Source: Glycine soja (taxonomy: Eukaryota > Streptophyta > Magnoliopsida > Fabales > Fabaceae). Taken from it: 64,000 nucleotides of DNA. Position numbers and translations under genes: made by a program. Location: positions 3,482,001-3,546,000 of the forward strand of contig NC_041021.1 in assembly GCF_004193775.1 (NCBI RefSeq), written 5' to 3'. How positions within the stretch are numbered: position 1 is the stretch's first letter; each line of letters starts with the position of its first letter. This document shows positions 23,358-35,555 of the stretch, piece by piece. Below the pieces are notes generated by a model. That model worked only from the letters and a program-made list of their open reading frames with translations. It was not told the DNA's origin and did no database searches.

Positions 23358-23965
23358 ATAACTATTAAATATGAGTTATTTTGATAATAAAAATATATTG
23401 AAAATATCTTTTAAAACATTTATTTAGCAATTATTTTTGACTTAAATATTAAGATTTGATATTTTTCTTAATTATGACATGCAACTATGAAAACGAGAGA
23501 TTAAAAGAGAAAAAGATAGAGAAAATATCAAAAATTTCAATAAGGAAGATTTTTAGTATTAGGTTCAAGTCCACTCCAAAGGGAGTTAAGCCAAAGAGGA
23601 GACACACAACCCACACACCGAATCTATCCCTTAGGGAAACCCTCTTTCCTTTTTGTTATCTATCACTTTCTTCCATCCACCTCAACCTCCTAAAGTATAA
23701 AAGTGTCTCATGACATGAGTGGCTAAATTCTTAGTTAGGGTCTGACAGGCTTAAAAGCCAAAGCGATGTACTCATTATTTATCAATGCAATACCAGGTGT
23801 TTTCTTTCCTATTATATTTTATGTTTATCTTTTCATGAATTATTCATCTTTTATATTCTATTAGGGGATAGACGATCGAGTAAGGGTAACTTCTAAATAA
23901 AATTTAAAGAAAATATGTATGCATTAGTTCTAGGGATTAGACACTTGGAAGATAGATAAATAAAG
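23358..23965 (+). repeat. LTR-like insertion in unit 2, left part
   Basis: Matches 3079-3846 of unit 1 with an internal loss (unit 1 bases about 3683-3826) at a shared TTGGAAGA. It is interrupted by CACTA-related DNA and resumes at 27989-28150. Confidence 0.45.
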
Positions 23966-24655
23966 ACATCTTCCATCATTTGGTAAAAAGAAACAAAGAC
24001 GTATTTGGCTGACACTGTCTTTGAAGCATGCTAGAGACAACAACGGGGTTAGTGTAAAACCCGTCTTTAATTTTGAACTATATAATAGACTTTTCTTTCT
24101 AATTTGTGACTCCTCATTACTCTGCGCCATACCCTCACTACGTCCGTCTGCCTTCTTTTCTTCATACCCTCCCACTTTGCACACTGACCATACCCTAAGT
24201 GTATCCTCCATTACGTAGCTTCCACTGGTCGACCCACCATACCCTCACACTTGTAGACCCACCGTTCCTCTGCCATCCTTTCTTGAAGCTTCACCCTTTT
24301 CTCTGTTTCACGAAATTCCCAACCTTTCTCCACCACCCTGTCCAATAACTTCCATTCCCTCCTTCACCCATCTCCCAACAAGGTAACCGCACTTCGAAAA
24401 CGCGATCAAAATTTGATTTTTCGGTATTTTTAGTAGTGGGGGGTTTTTCTAGGGTTTTAGGGTTTATTGAAAACTCCACAGTTTTGGGATTTTTATGCCA
24501 TCTGTGAGTTCGGTTTATCCTGTTATGATTTTTTTCTAAGAATTATTCTGCCAATTTTAGAATTTCTCCACTTTCCCCTTACGATTCTGTGTTGAGCAAA
24601 TTTAGTTTTAGATAGAAATTCTCGTTAAGTCTATGTGTGTTTTGTTATGTTCTAG

Positions 24656-24838
24656 CTGATTCTGCTTCAAACCAATTTTATGAATTCATCATTGACTTCT
24701 AGATTCGGGTTTTCTTCAACGGCCTCGCATGAGCATGCAAGCGAAGAAGCAAAGGTATGTGATCAGTCTGAACAAGTTGAAGCCGCGGATCAAACCAAAG
24801 AATCAGGTTCTATTTCGGAATCTCAGCCTCAACTTTGA
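24656..24838 (+). pseudogene. Captured exon, possibly mitochondrial GrpE N-terminus
   Basis: After a TGTTCTAG acceptor, an open frame reads LILLQTNFMNSSLTSRFGFS and then STASHEHASEEAK, continuing through an acidic stretch (SEQVEAADQTKESGS) to TGA at 24836-24838. The RFGFSS presequence end followed by an acidic Glu/Ser-rich linker resembles plant mitochondrial GrpE (Mge1) co-chaperones. The GrpE core is absent. The family assignment is tentative. Confidence 0.35.
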
Positions 24839-25552
24839 TTGGTTAAAAATAAAGATTAAAAGTTTGTTAATGAACTGTGTTTTCTGATTCAGATGTGGAA
24901 AAATGATAGAGAGACTTCTAATTTACATTACTTGAGGGAATAAGTAGGGGAGAGGTTAATACTTCGAGGATCAAATTGATAGTTCATTCTTAAAATAAAA
25001 GGGTACATTTTTTCATAAAAGATTTTTTTTTTTAAGTTTCCATATGGACTAGGAATTGAAGTATGAAGTTTTTTAAGATTAGGTTGTGGTTCTAGATGAA
25101 TATGTTGTTAGATGGTCCTAGATGAGTTTGAGAAGGAAGAACTATGTGGTCAAAATATTGCTGAAGCAATGAACATATATATCCTTAGATATGGATATGA
25201 ATAATGAGGCATTGAATATGAGTAAAGATGGTGGATTATCGAATTCTGCTATCCTCACATCAATGCAGAACATAAGGTGGCAGACACTGTACAGAAACAG
25301 CCCACACCACCTAAAGGAAGAAGGGTAACATTGAGATATTAAAAATTAGGGAAGTGTAGGTAGAAGTGATGGCACAGGAAGCCAATTGCCCCTCATATAT
25401 ATTGTATAATCTCTTTTTTATCTTAGCTTTATTTGCCCAATGCTTAGGTACCAAACCCCACCCATCTTGCTTCAAATGATTGATAGGAATGTAAATATAG
25501 ACTAGTTTCTGAATTCTGTGTCTGCATATCACTGGATTTGATTTGATTGTAG

Positions 25553-25851
25553 GGTTGAACAAGGAGTCTGAGGCTTTTGCAGAAAAGCTTTTTGATACTC
25601 TTGCTAGGCAGAGAGGTATTCAGGGGGGTTCCATTAACAAGATCCAGTAGAAGGAATTCTGGGATCATATTTCTGACCAGAACTTTGTTACTAGGCTCAA
25701 AACATTCTTTGACATGTAATTCATTGTTTTGGTTAATTTGGATTCTCAGTAAGTATATATCACCCTTGAGATGACTTATATTAATTTGGATTTGGAATGC
25801 AGGGTTGATAAAGATGCAGATGGCAAAATCACCGAGGAAGAAATTAAAGAG
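25553..25851 (+). pseudogene. Captured RBOH (NADPH oxidase) exons with EF-hand
   Basis: Two adjoining exons of a plant respiratory burst oxidase homologue. Exon 25553-25715 reads NKESEAFAEKLFDTLARQRG, then EFWDHISDQ and TRLKTFFDM. Exon 25803-25851 continues in phase with VDKDADGKITEEEIKE, the first EF-hand calcium loop. Splice borders are GT-AG and the phase is kept across the intron. A TAG at 25648-25650 interrupts the first exon. The ferric reductase and FAD/NADPH domains are missing. This is a non-functional fragment carried by the CACTA element. Confidence 0.75.
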
Positions 25852-25879
25852 GTACAGTACAAAATAATTAATTCACCAC

Positions 25880-26035
25880 TAACTGTTTGGCCATATTTTA
25901 TTTGGAAAAAAATAGATAGACAACCCTGGAGATGCTCTTGTTGCATGGACCAGAGGAAACTACAAGAGGAAAAAAAATAGATACACAACCTTGGGATGAA
26001 GTTCTTGTTGCATGGGGAGGACAAGGAAGGGTACT
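25880..26035 (+). other. Two related exon-like pieces of unknown gene
   Basis: Two similar stretches in tandem, reading DALVAWTRGNYKR and DEVLVAWGGQGR, each preceded by a DxQPW-like phrase. They follow the RBOH exons inside the transposon. They are probably captured and duplicated coding pieces; the parent is not recognised. Confidence 0.25.
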
Positions 26036-27655
26036 ATACATACATATTTAAAATTCTTTTAAAATCTGTTTTTTTTTTTTTTTTTTTTGTAATTGAGTTA
26101 TGAATCGGGCTAATTTAATCCGTTAAAGGCATTGCAGGATTGTTTACTGGTATTAGTTCAGATTGGTGGTAAAATGAAATAATTAGACCCTTGGAGTTCA
26201 TATATACATATAAATAATTTTGGCACAACAGTAAAGTTGCTGCCTTATGGCCTTTTCTGTAAGTCATGGGTTTAAATCCATGGAATGGTCTCTTTGGTTG
26301 TGGGGGTAACTATAGCTGAAAACAACTGAAATGGATTGGATTTGCAGGAATTCCTACTTCATGATTCAATATTATGAATATGTTTCTGTGTCATTGATTG
26401 CTTTACATTTTATGCATTTATCACTATACAATTGTTATGGCTAATATAATGTCTACAGTGTTTTGGCGCAGGTTTTAGTTATTTTCTGGGGGTTTTCCCA
26501 TGCTATTAAAAAAAAAAACACCTTCTGGACATGAAGAATCTGCACAATAACAACTAGGTAACAAATGCTCCCTTCCTCTTTATATTTGTTGAAGTCCTTG
26601 TGGCGGGCCACGGCCTACCAACAATACAAACTTTACAAATAATAATCCACACGTAAATGGTTTTACGTAAACCTCGTATTTGGTCCTTTAAGCTCTATAA
26701 TTTGTTTCGGAAATTCCTGAATTGGCCTAGAATAAAAATGTTATCGATTTAGGATATGCTTGGATATACTTCTCAGAGGCACTTATAAGAACGAGAAAAA
26801 AAAACTAAAATTAACTTGCATATAAATTAATTTGTAAAAAAAAAATCATAGTTTCTAAAAAACTTATTTTTAACTTATGTTTAAGTAAATTTTAGATTAT
26901 GGAGAATTTTTTATTTTTTATTTTTTCATTTTTTTTCTAGAAGTACTTCTGAAAAGAAAAATTATCTAAACATCCTCATAATCCAAGTTGTAGACGAGGA
27001 ATACAAAAAAGATGACAAGTCATATTTCATATACACAACTTATTTGCAAAAGCAAAAAGTAGAGAAAAATAAAATAAAATATCGTATAACTTTTTTATTT
27101 TAAATAGAATACACAAGGCATGATCTAATAAAAAAAATTAATCATACTAACAATTAACATTTATCAATAAAAAAAATATACTAGGCATGAGCTACAATTT
27201 TTTACAACTTTCATATATATTTTCTTCTCAACACATGTTCATTCCATTTTTTATGCTGCTGTGTTAATACCATTTTTGTTGTCATTAGATTCTTGCGTCA
27301 AATTATCTGAGAAGAATTTGGGTGAAAATATAAAACTGTCATATCGTTCATTTAGCTAGACTCATCAATATGATTTTTATTGTTATGAAGCATTAAAGAT
27401 CAATTCATTGCATTGTGTATATTGACACTTTGAACCTTGAAAACTATTATGCAGTTTTATCCTTGTATTGATTTACTAGTTTCCTTCCTCACTTCCTTAG
27501 AAATTTAGAAGATTGATACTTGTCTTTCTCTTGTAAAAGCCATTTGTTGCATTGCCCATAGGAGGGTTTTTAGAACCTTGAAAACTATTATGTGTTTTAT
27601 CATTGCATTGTAGTAGTTTTTATGCTATTCTGTTTGTATTGTAAACATTGCAGGT
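26036..27655. other. Interior of truncated CACTA, no gene seen
   Basis: AT-rich sequence with poly-T and poly-A runs, including a run of more than 20 T near 26065. No convincing coding segment was seen. Confidence 0.4.
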
Positions 27656-27988
27656 GGTGATATCAGCTGGTGCTTAACAAAGATTTCTACATCGATCGTA
27701 AAAGGATCGTCGTAGAACACGTGATAAACTACATCGGTCTTAAAATGATCGTCGTAGAACACATGAGAAACAAAGTTGTGCTTAAGCCAACAACGATGTA
27801 GAAAGCAGTGCTTTCTACATTGGTGTTGTTGTAGGCACGACTTCCTTTGTGACGTGTTTCTAAGACGGTCCTTTTACGACCGATGTAGAAACATCCACCC
27901 TCTACAACGACATTAGATTTAAAGACACACGTCCACCGTCGTAGAAATGCCAATTCCACCGATGTAGAACGCTATTTTTCTAGCAGTG

Positions 27989-28150
27989 TCTTTATCTTTC
28001 TGCATCTTTTATTTTAAATTTCTTATCTCTTTCTTGTAGATTGGATTTGCTTTAATCTAAATATAACAAAGTTCTCGTAGATTCGATACTCAGACTTTCA
28101 AGTACTTTACTACTTGTTACAAATTTGGTACACTTGCCAACGAGTTAACA
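27989..28150 (+). repeat. LTR-like insertion in unit 2, right end
   Basis: Matches 4146-4307, ending CACTTGCCAACGAGTTAACA; it is the continuation of 23358-23965 after the CACTA insertion. Confidence 0.45.
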
Positions 28151-29204
28151 AATATTTATAATTTTGACTGGTAAAACAGATTAATCAATTGTCAAATATG
28201 GTAATCAAATAATTCTCCAAAATCCTATTTGTTCTACCTTTTCAAAAAAATTGTAATCCATTATCTCTTTCAGATAAAGAGTTTCTCATGCTTTTTGGAA
28301 TAATTGATTAGCAATTGTGGTATTGATTATTCATCACACAAGGAGCACCTTAAGTTTCCAAAAGTAATCTAATGGATTACAGTACATGTTAATCAATTAT
28401 CTCAAGCTATAAAGCCTCCCTCCTTCTAAAATTGTCTTCTATAATTGATTACTGAAATTAATAATTGGTTAATTCATCAAAGCTTGCCAAATTTCAAGTA
28501 GATGAGAGATATGTTGCTCATTCTAAAACTTTGTAATTGATTTCAAAACATTATAATCAATTACACTACATATGTTGAACTCATTGCTCTCAAGAAACTT
28601 AGAGATGAATCAATTTGTTTAACACCTTAGAATCATATTAATAATGCATAAAAGAAGACTTAACCTAGAACAATCATCATGTTAGTCTAAAACAATCAAT
28701 ACAAATATCACATCTATTAAACTTGTTTGACATTGTAAAATTATTAAACCAAAACTAAGACCTAAAGACATATCTTCAAGGTTTTAAGCTTTGGTCCAAC
28801 AATAATTCTTCAATCGAAAATATGTTACTACTTTTTTATATTATAAATGTTAAGCCAAAATCATTAATAAGACCATTAAAACTCATTATCCTTCTTCCCA
28901 TAACTAATAATATTTGTGCATTCCAAACCTACTTTCTATTAAAATGTCAAGACTAATTAATATTTTTTATTGAATAAAAAATAAAACAACTAATTTTTTT
29001 TATTACTTTATGTTATAATAGATATTATTCAATGGCCAAAAGTAATATTTTTTTTAGAAATAATTAATTACACTATTTAATATTAATGTTTTTTTAGTAA
29101 ATATTTAATATTAATGTTAATTAAATATATGATATATCATATGCGAAGAAGGTAAGTTATATGAGAGTGAAAGGGTATCTTATAATATTTTCACTATGTT
29201 GGAT
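28151..29204. other. Unit 2 spacer with unit-specific insertion
   Basis: 28151-29010 matches 4308-5165 of unit 1. From about 29011 to 29870 sequence absent from unit 1 begins, AT-rich, and it contains the hAT element. The outer edges of this larger insertion were not resolved. No gene was seen. Confidence 0.45.
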
Positions 29205-29778
29205 TAGACATGGCAACGGGGCAGGGCGGGAATGGGTATTGTCTCCCCAATCGCCCCGACCCCGACTCCCCCAGCATGTCCCCATACCCAATACTCAACG
29301 GGTTAAAATTTATTGGGTATCCCCGACCTCGTCCCGTATCCGATTCAAATTAAAAAAATATTTTTTTTGTAAAGAAAATATTAAAAATTTAATTTTAGAA
29401 AAAATAAATTGATTGTTAAACATTTATTTTTAATTACTTATATATCAATAAATTTATCATAGTGCATGTGTCTACAAAAATCATTAAGAAAAGAATATTA
29501 AATTATGTCAAAAATTTAAAATAAAATTAACTAGTAATTAAAATTCTAGGCCTTTTGATTAAATTATGCAAAAATTTTAAAAAATTTAAGTGGCGGGGCA
29601 GGTCCGAATTCGGGGTCGCGACGGATGTAGTAATCACATACCTGTATCCGTACCCTACTTTTGTTTAATGGAGAAAACCTGAACCCGAACCCATACCCGA
29701 TCAACTCGGGTATTACCCATCAAAATCAGGACGAATTCAGACGGATACCCACAGGTACGAATTTTCTTGCCATGTCTA
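29205..29778. mobile_element. Non-autonomous hAT element
   Basis: A 574-bp element with perfect 12-bp terminal inverted repeats TAGACATGGCAA / TTGCCATGTCTA and an 8-bp target duplication TGTTGGAT (29197-29204, 29779-29786), the hAT signature. It is GC-rich at both ends (GGGGCAGGGCGGG; CGGGTATTACCC) and AT-rich in the middle. It has no transposase. It is absent from unit 1. Confidence 0.88.
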
Positions 29779-29786
29779 TGTTGGAT

Positions 29787-30912
29787 ATCTCTGTTTTTAA
29801 AATTTGTTCCCACTTTTGGAAAGCCACATGACTGTCAATAATATACCTTTAATGTAAATTTCAGGTTGTGTTGGTTTTGGGTTTAGGACAAGGGGTTGGA
29901 ATGTCTTCTCCTCTGTTTAGCTGGGAATTGTCACCTTTTGATTAAAAAAAAAATATAGATATTACGTTTAGTTCCTCTAATGTGAACGAAATACTACTTC
30001 TTAGTCTAGGGTAGTAATTAAGGAAATAAAAAGATAAAATTTTTATTAAAAGTTATAGGGAGCACTTTTACTCATTCCAATAAAAATATTTTTTATTTTA
30101 CTTTTTCAATATTCTTTAACACATTAGTTAATATTTTCCTTAATTCATCAGTATTATTATTTGAGAGGACATATATGCCATGGCATCAAAATGATATCAA
30201 TGTGTCAAATTCCTGTATAACACCAAATCTCAATCATTCATTTTAATTTGATCTAACGACTCTTAATTAGTAATTCTCTAAAAAAACTCACGTGACCCCT
30301 TTCTCCCCATTACGCTCTCACAAATTTCTTATGTCCTTCCCATCGTCACATGGACCTCCCAGAATCGTAAAGCATGAACTATCACTGAGTAACTAACACC
30401 CTTTTCAGGGTTGGTCCTTGAAAAGAAGGAAATTGGGAGATGGGGAGAGGGGGGAGGGGGCTATTGAAAATATTTAGACACTCTTATCTTAAAAAGTTTA
30501 ATCAAATTTTATAGTTAAAAGAAATCTCAGCTTACAAATTCATACATAGTAGGCGACTAGGCGTTAAACGTTGGGAACAATCTTGTGATTTCAAGAGGAA
30601 TTAACGTTACTGTCACCATATTTTCAAGAATCTTCTCTTATTTGTCTAGTTGGAAGCACAGCAGAGAATGGTTAAAAGGACTGGGGACCAAAATATTCTT
30701 GTGATCTCCATTGATCAAACTGAAGTTAATATGGGGGAAATATTGGTCTCATATTATTATTGTTATATGCATGCATTCAAGTAAACGACTAAGCTTATGC
30801 TAGTATCGGCAAATGCATTTATTTGTGTGTGTATCCATCTCAGAAAGCAGTCACCTATTATAATATAATCCAGGTCTGCAACCCTTTCTGCCCTGGGACT
30901 ATATATAGAGTA
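29787..30912. other. Upstream region of invertase copy 2
   Basis: From 29870 the sequence closely matches 5172-6203 of unit 1. It ends in TATATATAGAGTA, the left target-site copy of the Copia insertion. No gene was seen. Confidence 0.55.
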
Positions 30913-33900
30913 TGTTGAAATTGCTACAAATTTCTAGAATATTCTTAAATATAATATATATGAAAATAGTAGAATATCCTAGAAATATAGAATATGGTAG
31001 AACAATCTAGAACTATAATGTGTATGAATATGGTAGAACAATCTAGAACTATAAGTGTATGTATAAGATACAAGAATCTAGAACTATCATGATATTAATC
31101 TATCATGAAAATTCTAGAAAGACCTAAAGTAATGTAGAAACATTCACCACCATTGAGAGGTTGGTGACTTGAGCCTATAAATAGGCAATTGGTATGTTGT
31201 AATTGACAATCCAAGAAATCAATGACATAGCCTTCTTTCTAAAACAATTCTCTAAAACTATCAACTATCAACTATCAACTATCAACTATCATCTAACCAA
31301 CTACCAACAGTGGCATCAGAGCTACGTTCGGTCATACATTGGGCGTAGTTATATTACCTACCTACCATTCCAAAATCCTCCCAACTACTTCAAAAATTTC
31401 CTTTGTACTATTAACCCACTCTAATAATATTTTTTCTAAGCTATGGATAACACTACTCAATCGTCAACTATTTCTGTCCCTATCTTCAATGGTGAAAATT
31501 ATGATTTCTGGCGTGTTAAAATGGAAACATATTTTTCATCTCAAGATTTATGGGACATAGCAGAAGAAGGCTTCACCATTCCCGCGGATACTTCAGCTCT
31601 TAATGCATCTCAAGAAAAAGAGTTGAAGAAAAATAAATAGAGAAATTCAAAGGCGTTGTTCACCTTGCAACAAGCGGTGACTGATCCAATTTTCCCAAGA
31701 ATTATGGGAGCTAAGACTGCCAAAGAAGCGTGGAACACATTGTAGGAGGAGTTTCAAGGAAGTGTTAAGGTACGTGCCGTTAAACTTCAATCTCTAAGAA
31801 GAGATTTTGAACTATTGAAGATGAAGGAGTCTAAGACAGTTAAAGATTATTATTCTAAAGTTAAAGGAATAGTTAATCAAATGAGAGCTTTTGGGAAAGA
31901 TATTTTTGACAAGAAAATTATTGAGAAAATTCTAATTACTATGCCCCAAAAGTTTGACCCAATCGTGACAACGATTGAGGAAACCAAAGATCTGTCCACT
32001 CTATCAGAGACAGAACTTGTGGGCTCTCTTGAAGCATATGAGCAAAGACTGTATAGGCATAAAGAAGATACAATTGAAAATGCCTTCCAGTCATAGTTTA
32101 AATTTCAGCCCCAAAACAAAGAAAATAGAGGAAAGAAAAATTATGGAGAAACTTCTAGAAGAAGAGAAGGTTCTAGGAATTTCCTTAAGAACAAAACAGA
32201 TAAAAATCCTCTATGCAATATATGCAAAAGGCAAGGCCATGCAGAGAAAAATTGTTGGTTTCGTAATATGCCACAATGCAACCATTGCAAGAAGTTCGGG
32301 CACGTAGAGAAAAATTGTCACAACAAAAATAGGCATCAAGCTAATATCGCAGAGGAGCATGATCAAGAACAATATACGTTCTACGCCACTCAAGACTCAA
32401 TAAAAGAAAAGGGAGGAAACTGGTACTTGGATAGTGGATGTAGCAATCACATGGCCAAGGATGAGACTATTTTCAAAAGCATTGACGAGTCTGTCAAAGT
32501 CAAAGTTCGACTGGGAAATGGAAGTGTGGTTGAATCAAAAGGCAAAGGCACTGTCATGGTGGAGACAGATAAAGGTACGCGACTCGTCCATGATGTCTTA
32601 CTAGTTCCCAGCCTAAAAGAAAATTTTCTAAGCATTGGCCAAATGATGGAGAGAGGCTACACACTTCACTTTGAAGGAGGTGTATGCAAAATCTTAGACA
32701 ACAAAAATAAAAGGTCTGAGATAGCCCAAGTAAAGATGAATAAGAGCAATAGAAGCTTCCATCTAAATTTAAAATATGCAACAAACATTGCCATGAAGGT
32801 ACAAGTTGATGATTCATGGCTATGGCATCGAAGATTTGGCCACTTCAACTCACATGCCTTGAAGTTGTTACATGAGAAGAACATGATGAGAGATCTTCCA
32901 AGCATAAAGGAGAACAATGAAGTGTGTGAAGGATGTCTTCTTGGTAAGCAACACCGATTTCCTTTCTCAACAAGTGGAGCATGGAGAGCGAAAGATCTAT
33001 TGGAGCTGATACATACGGACGTTTGTGGACCAATGAGGATGCCATCACATGGGAAAAACAGGTACTTCATACTCTTCATTGATGACTTCTCTAGAATGAC
33101 ATGGGTATATTTTCTAAAAGAAAAATCAGAAGTCTTTGGAGTATTCAAAAAGTTCAAGGCCCTTGTTGAAAATCAAAGTGGAAAACGGATAAAAGTACTA
33201 AGAAGTGATCGCGGCAAAGAGTACACCTCTCGCGAGTTTGAAAGATTTTGTGAGGATGAAGGCATTGAGAGACAACTTACAGTCGCATATTCTCCTCAAC
33301 AAAATGGAGTGTCCGAGAGAAAGAATCGCACAGTTATGGAGATGGCTAGATCGATGCTCAAGGAAAAGGGACTACCTAACACATTCTGGGCTGAAGCAGT
33401 CTACACTGTTGTTTACATACTCAACAGATGTCCAACTAAGTCTGTAAAAGACAAGACTCCAATTGAAGCTTGGAACGGGAAGAAGCCATCAGCAAAGCAC
33501 CTAAGGGTCTTTGGATCTATATGCTACATTCATATTCCAGACGTGAAGAGGCACAAGCTTGAAGACAAGATCGACTATACGAGGTATCTTCCTTGGGTAT
33601 AGCAATATCTCTAAGGGCTACCGTGTCTACAACTTGCAAACTAAGAAACTCGTCATCAGTCGAGATGTTGAAGTTGATGAATATGCTTCATGGAATTGGG
33701 ATGAAGAAAAAGTGGAGAAGAACGTTCTTATACCCGCTCAACTACCTCAAGAAGAAGATGAGGAAGAAGACCCAGGTGAACCACCTTCACCTCCATCACA
33801 ACAACAAGATCAAGAACTATCATCACCAGAGTCTACTCCAAGACGAGTAAGATCTTTGGTGGACATATATGAAACCTGTAACTTGGCCATACTTGAACCT

Positions 33901-35555
33901 GGAAGCTTTGAAGAAGCGTCAAAGCAGGAAGTATGGGTCAAGGCAATGGAAGAAGAGATACAGATGATTGAGAAAAGCAACACATGGGAGTTAGTAAATC
34001 GTCCCGATGGAAAAGATATCATTGGGGTTAAGTGGGTCTATAAGACAAAGCTCAACCCTGATGGCACCATACAGAAACACAAGGCGAGGCTAGTAGCTAA
34101 GGGTTACTCACAGCAACCCGGAATTGACTACAATGAGACATTTTCACCAGTAGCTCGTCTTGATACCATAAGAGCTCTAATAGCTCTTACGTCACAAAAA
34201 GGATGGAGTATCCATCAACTAGATGTCAAATCCACCTTCCTTAACGGCGTACTTGAAGAAGAGATCTATGTGGAACAACCACAAGGATTCGTGTCTGAAG
34301 GCAAAGAAAAAAAGTGTTAAGACTAAGAAAAGCACTCTACGGTTTGAAGCAAGCACCTCGAGCATGGTATAGCAGAATCGATCAGTATTTCATTGATCGA
34401 GGATTCAGGAGGAGCAAGAGTGAGCCTACACTTTACATCAAGTCTCAAGAAGACATGATGAAGACCTTTGAGATGACCGACCTTGGTTTGATGAGTTACT
34501 TCCTCGGCATAGAGCTACACGGCCTGACATAATGTATGCTACAAGTCTTCTATCAAGATTCATGCAAAGCCCAAGTCAAATACACTTTGGAGCAGGAAAA
34601 AGAATTTTGAGGTATCTACAAGGAACAAAAGAGTTCGGTATATGGTATACTACCGAAACCAACTCAGAATTACTTGGCTACACCGACAGTGATTGGGCAG
34701 GTTCGGCAGATGACATGAAGAGTACCTCTGGCTATGCTTTCTCACTAGGATCGGGAATGTTCTCTTGGGCGTCGAAGAAGCAAGCTACAGTAGCACAATC
34801 AACAGCAGAAGCAGAGTACGTGGCAGCTACTGAAGCAACGAGTCAAGCTATATGGCTTCGTAGGATACTTGAAGACATGGGAGAAAAACAAGATAAGCCT
34901 ACTAAAATCAACTGCGACAACAAATCAGCAATTGCAATGGCGAAGAATCCAGTTCATCACAACAGAACAAAACACATAGCAATCAAGTATCACTTTATCA
35001 GAAAAGCTGAAGCAACTAAAGAGATCAAACTCGACTACTGCAGAACAGAAGATCAAATTGCAGACATATTCACGAAGGCTTTGCCAAGACCAAGATTTGA
35101 AGAATTACGAGCTATGCTTGGAGTCACAGAAATTTGCATCAAGGAGGAGTGTTGAAATTGCTACAAATTTCTAGAATATTCTTAAATATAATATATATGA
35201 AAATAGTAGAATATCCTAGAACTATAGAATATGGTAGAACAATCTAGAACTATAATGTGTATGAATATGGTAGAACAATCTAGAACTATAAGTGTATGTA
35301 TAAGATAGAAGAATCTAGAACTATCATGATACTAATCTATCATGATACTAATCTATCATGAAAATTCTAGAAAGACCTAAAGTAATGTAGAAACATTCAC
35401 CACCATTGAGAGGTTGGTGACTTGAGCCTATAAATAGGCAATTGGTATGTTGTAATTGACAATCCAAGAAATCAATGACATAGCCTTCTTTCTAAAACAA
35501 TTCTCTAAAATTATCAACTATCAACTATCACCTATCATCTAATCAACTACCAATA
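30913..35555 (+). mobile_element. Copia LTR retrotransposon with both LTRs, defective
   Basis: LTRs lie at 30913-31309 and 35150-35555 (TGTTGAAATTGC...; ends CCAACA and CCAATA). A primer site TGGCATCAGAGC follows the first LTR at 31311, and a purine tract AAGGAGGAG precedes the second. The 5-bp duplication GAGTA flanks it (30908-30912, 35556-35560), and unit 1 keeps the empty site at 6199-6203. The LTRs differ by only a handful of substitutions, a 16-bp tandem unit and the ACTATCA copy number, so the insertion is recent. The polyprotein is broken (next entry), so it cannot move by itself. Confidence 0.95.
31443..35155 (+). pseudogene. Copia gag-pol polyprotein, broken
   Basis: Order: gag (31443 on); two zinc knuckles (CNICKRQGHAEKNC, CNHCKKFGHVEKNC); protease (LDSGCSNHM, 32430s); integrase zinc region and catalytic core (HTDVCGP, SDRGKEYTS); reverse transcriptase (from about 33940); RNase H (YTDSDWAG, STAEAEYVA). 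Defects: in-frame TAG at 31638, 31743 and 32094; a frameshift near 33585; another near 34310; a deletion joining TLYIKSQ to EDMMKTFEM (about 34447) that removes the expected YVDD active site; and a second deletion near 34515 that joins FLGIEL to TRPDIMYAT. Gag and pol share one frame up to 33602. Confidence 0.92.

Larger units (their letters stand above)
23966..27988. mobile_element. Left-truncated CACTA element carrying host exons
   Basis: The right terminus TTTTTCTAGCAGTG ends at 27988, where unit sequence resumes exactly as in unit 1 (4146 on). The last 330 bp hold subterminal motifs such as CTACATCGGT, GATCGTCGTAGAA and ACCGATGTAGAA in both orientations. No matching left end was found and about 300 bp of unit sequence are missing there, so the left end was deleted. 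No transposase was seen. Captured gene pieces include a GrpE-like first exon (24656-24838) and two consecutive RBOH exons (25553-25851). Confidence 0.7.

Noticed and set aside
24021..24479. Short ORFs at the left of the truncated CACTA
   Set aside because: They may be leader sequence of a captured gene (CCCACCATACCCTCAC repeats), but no frame is supported by splice sites or motifs.
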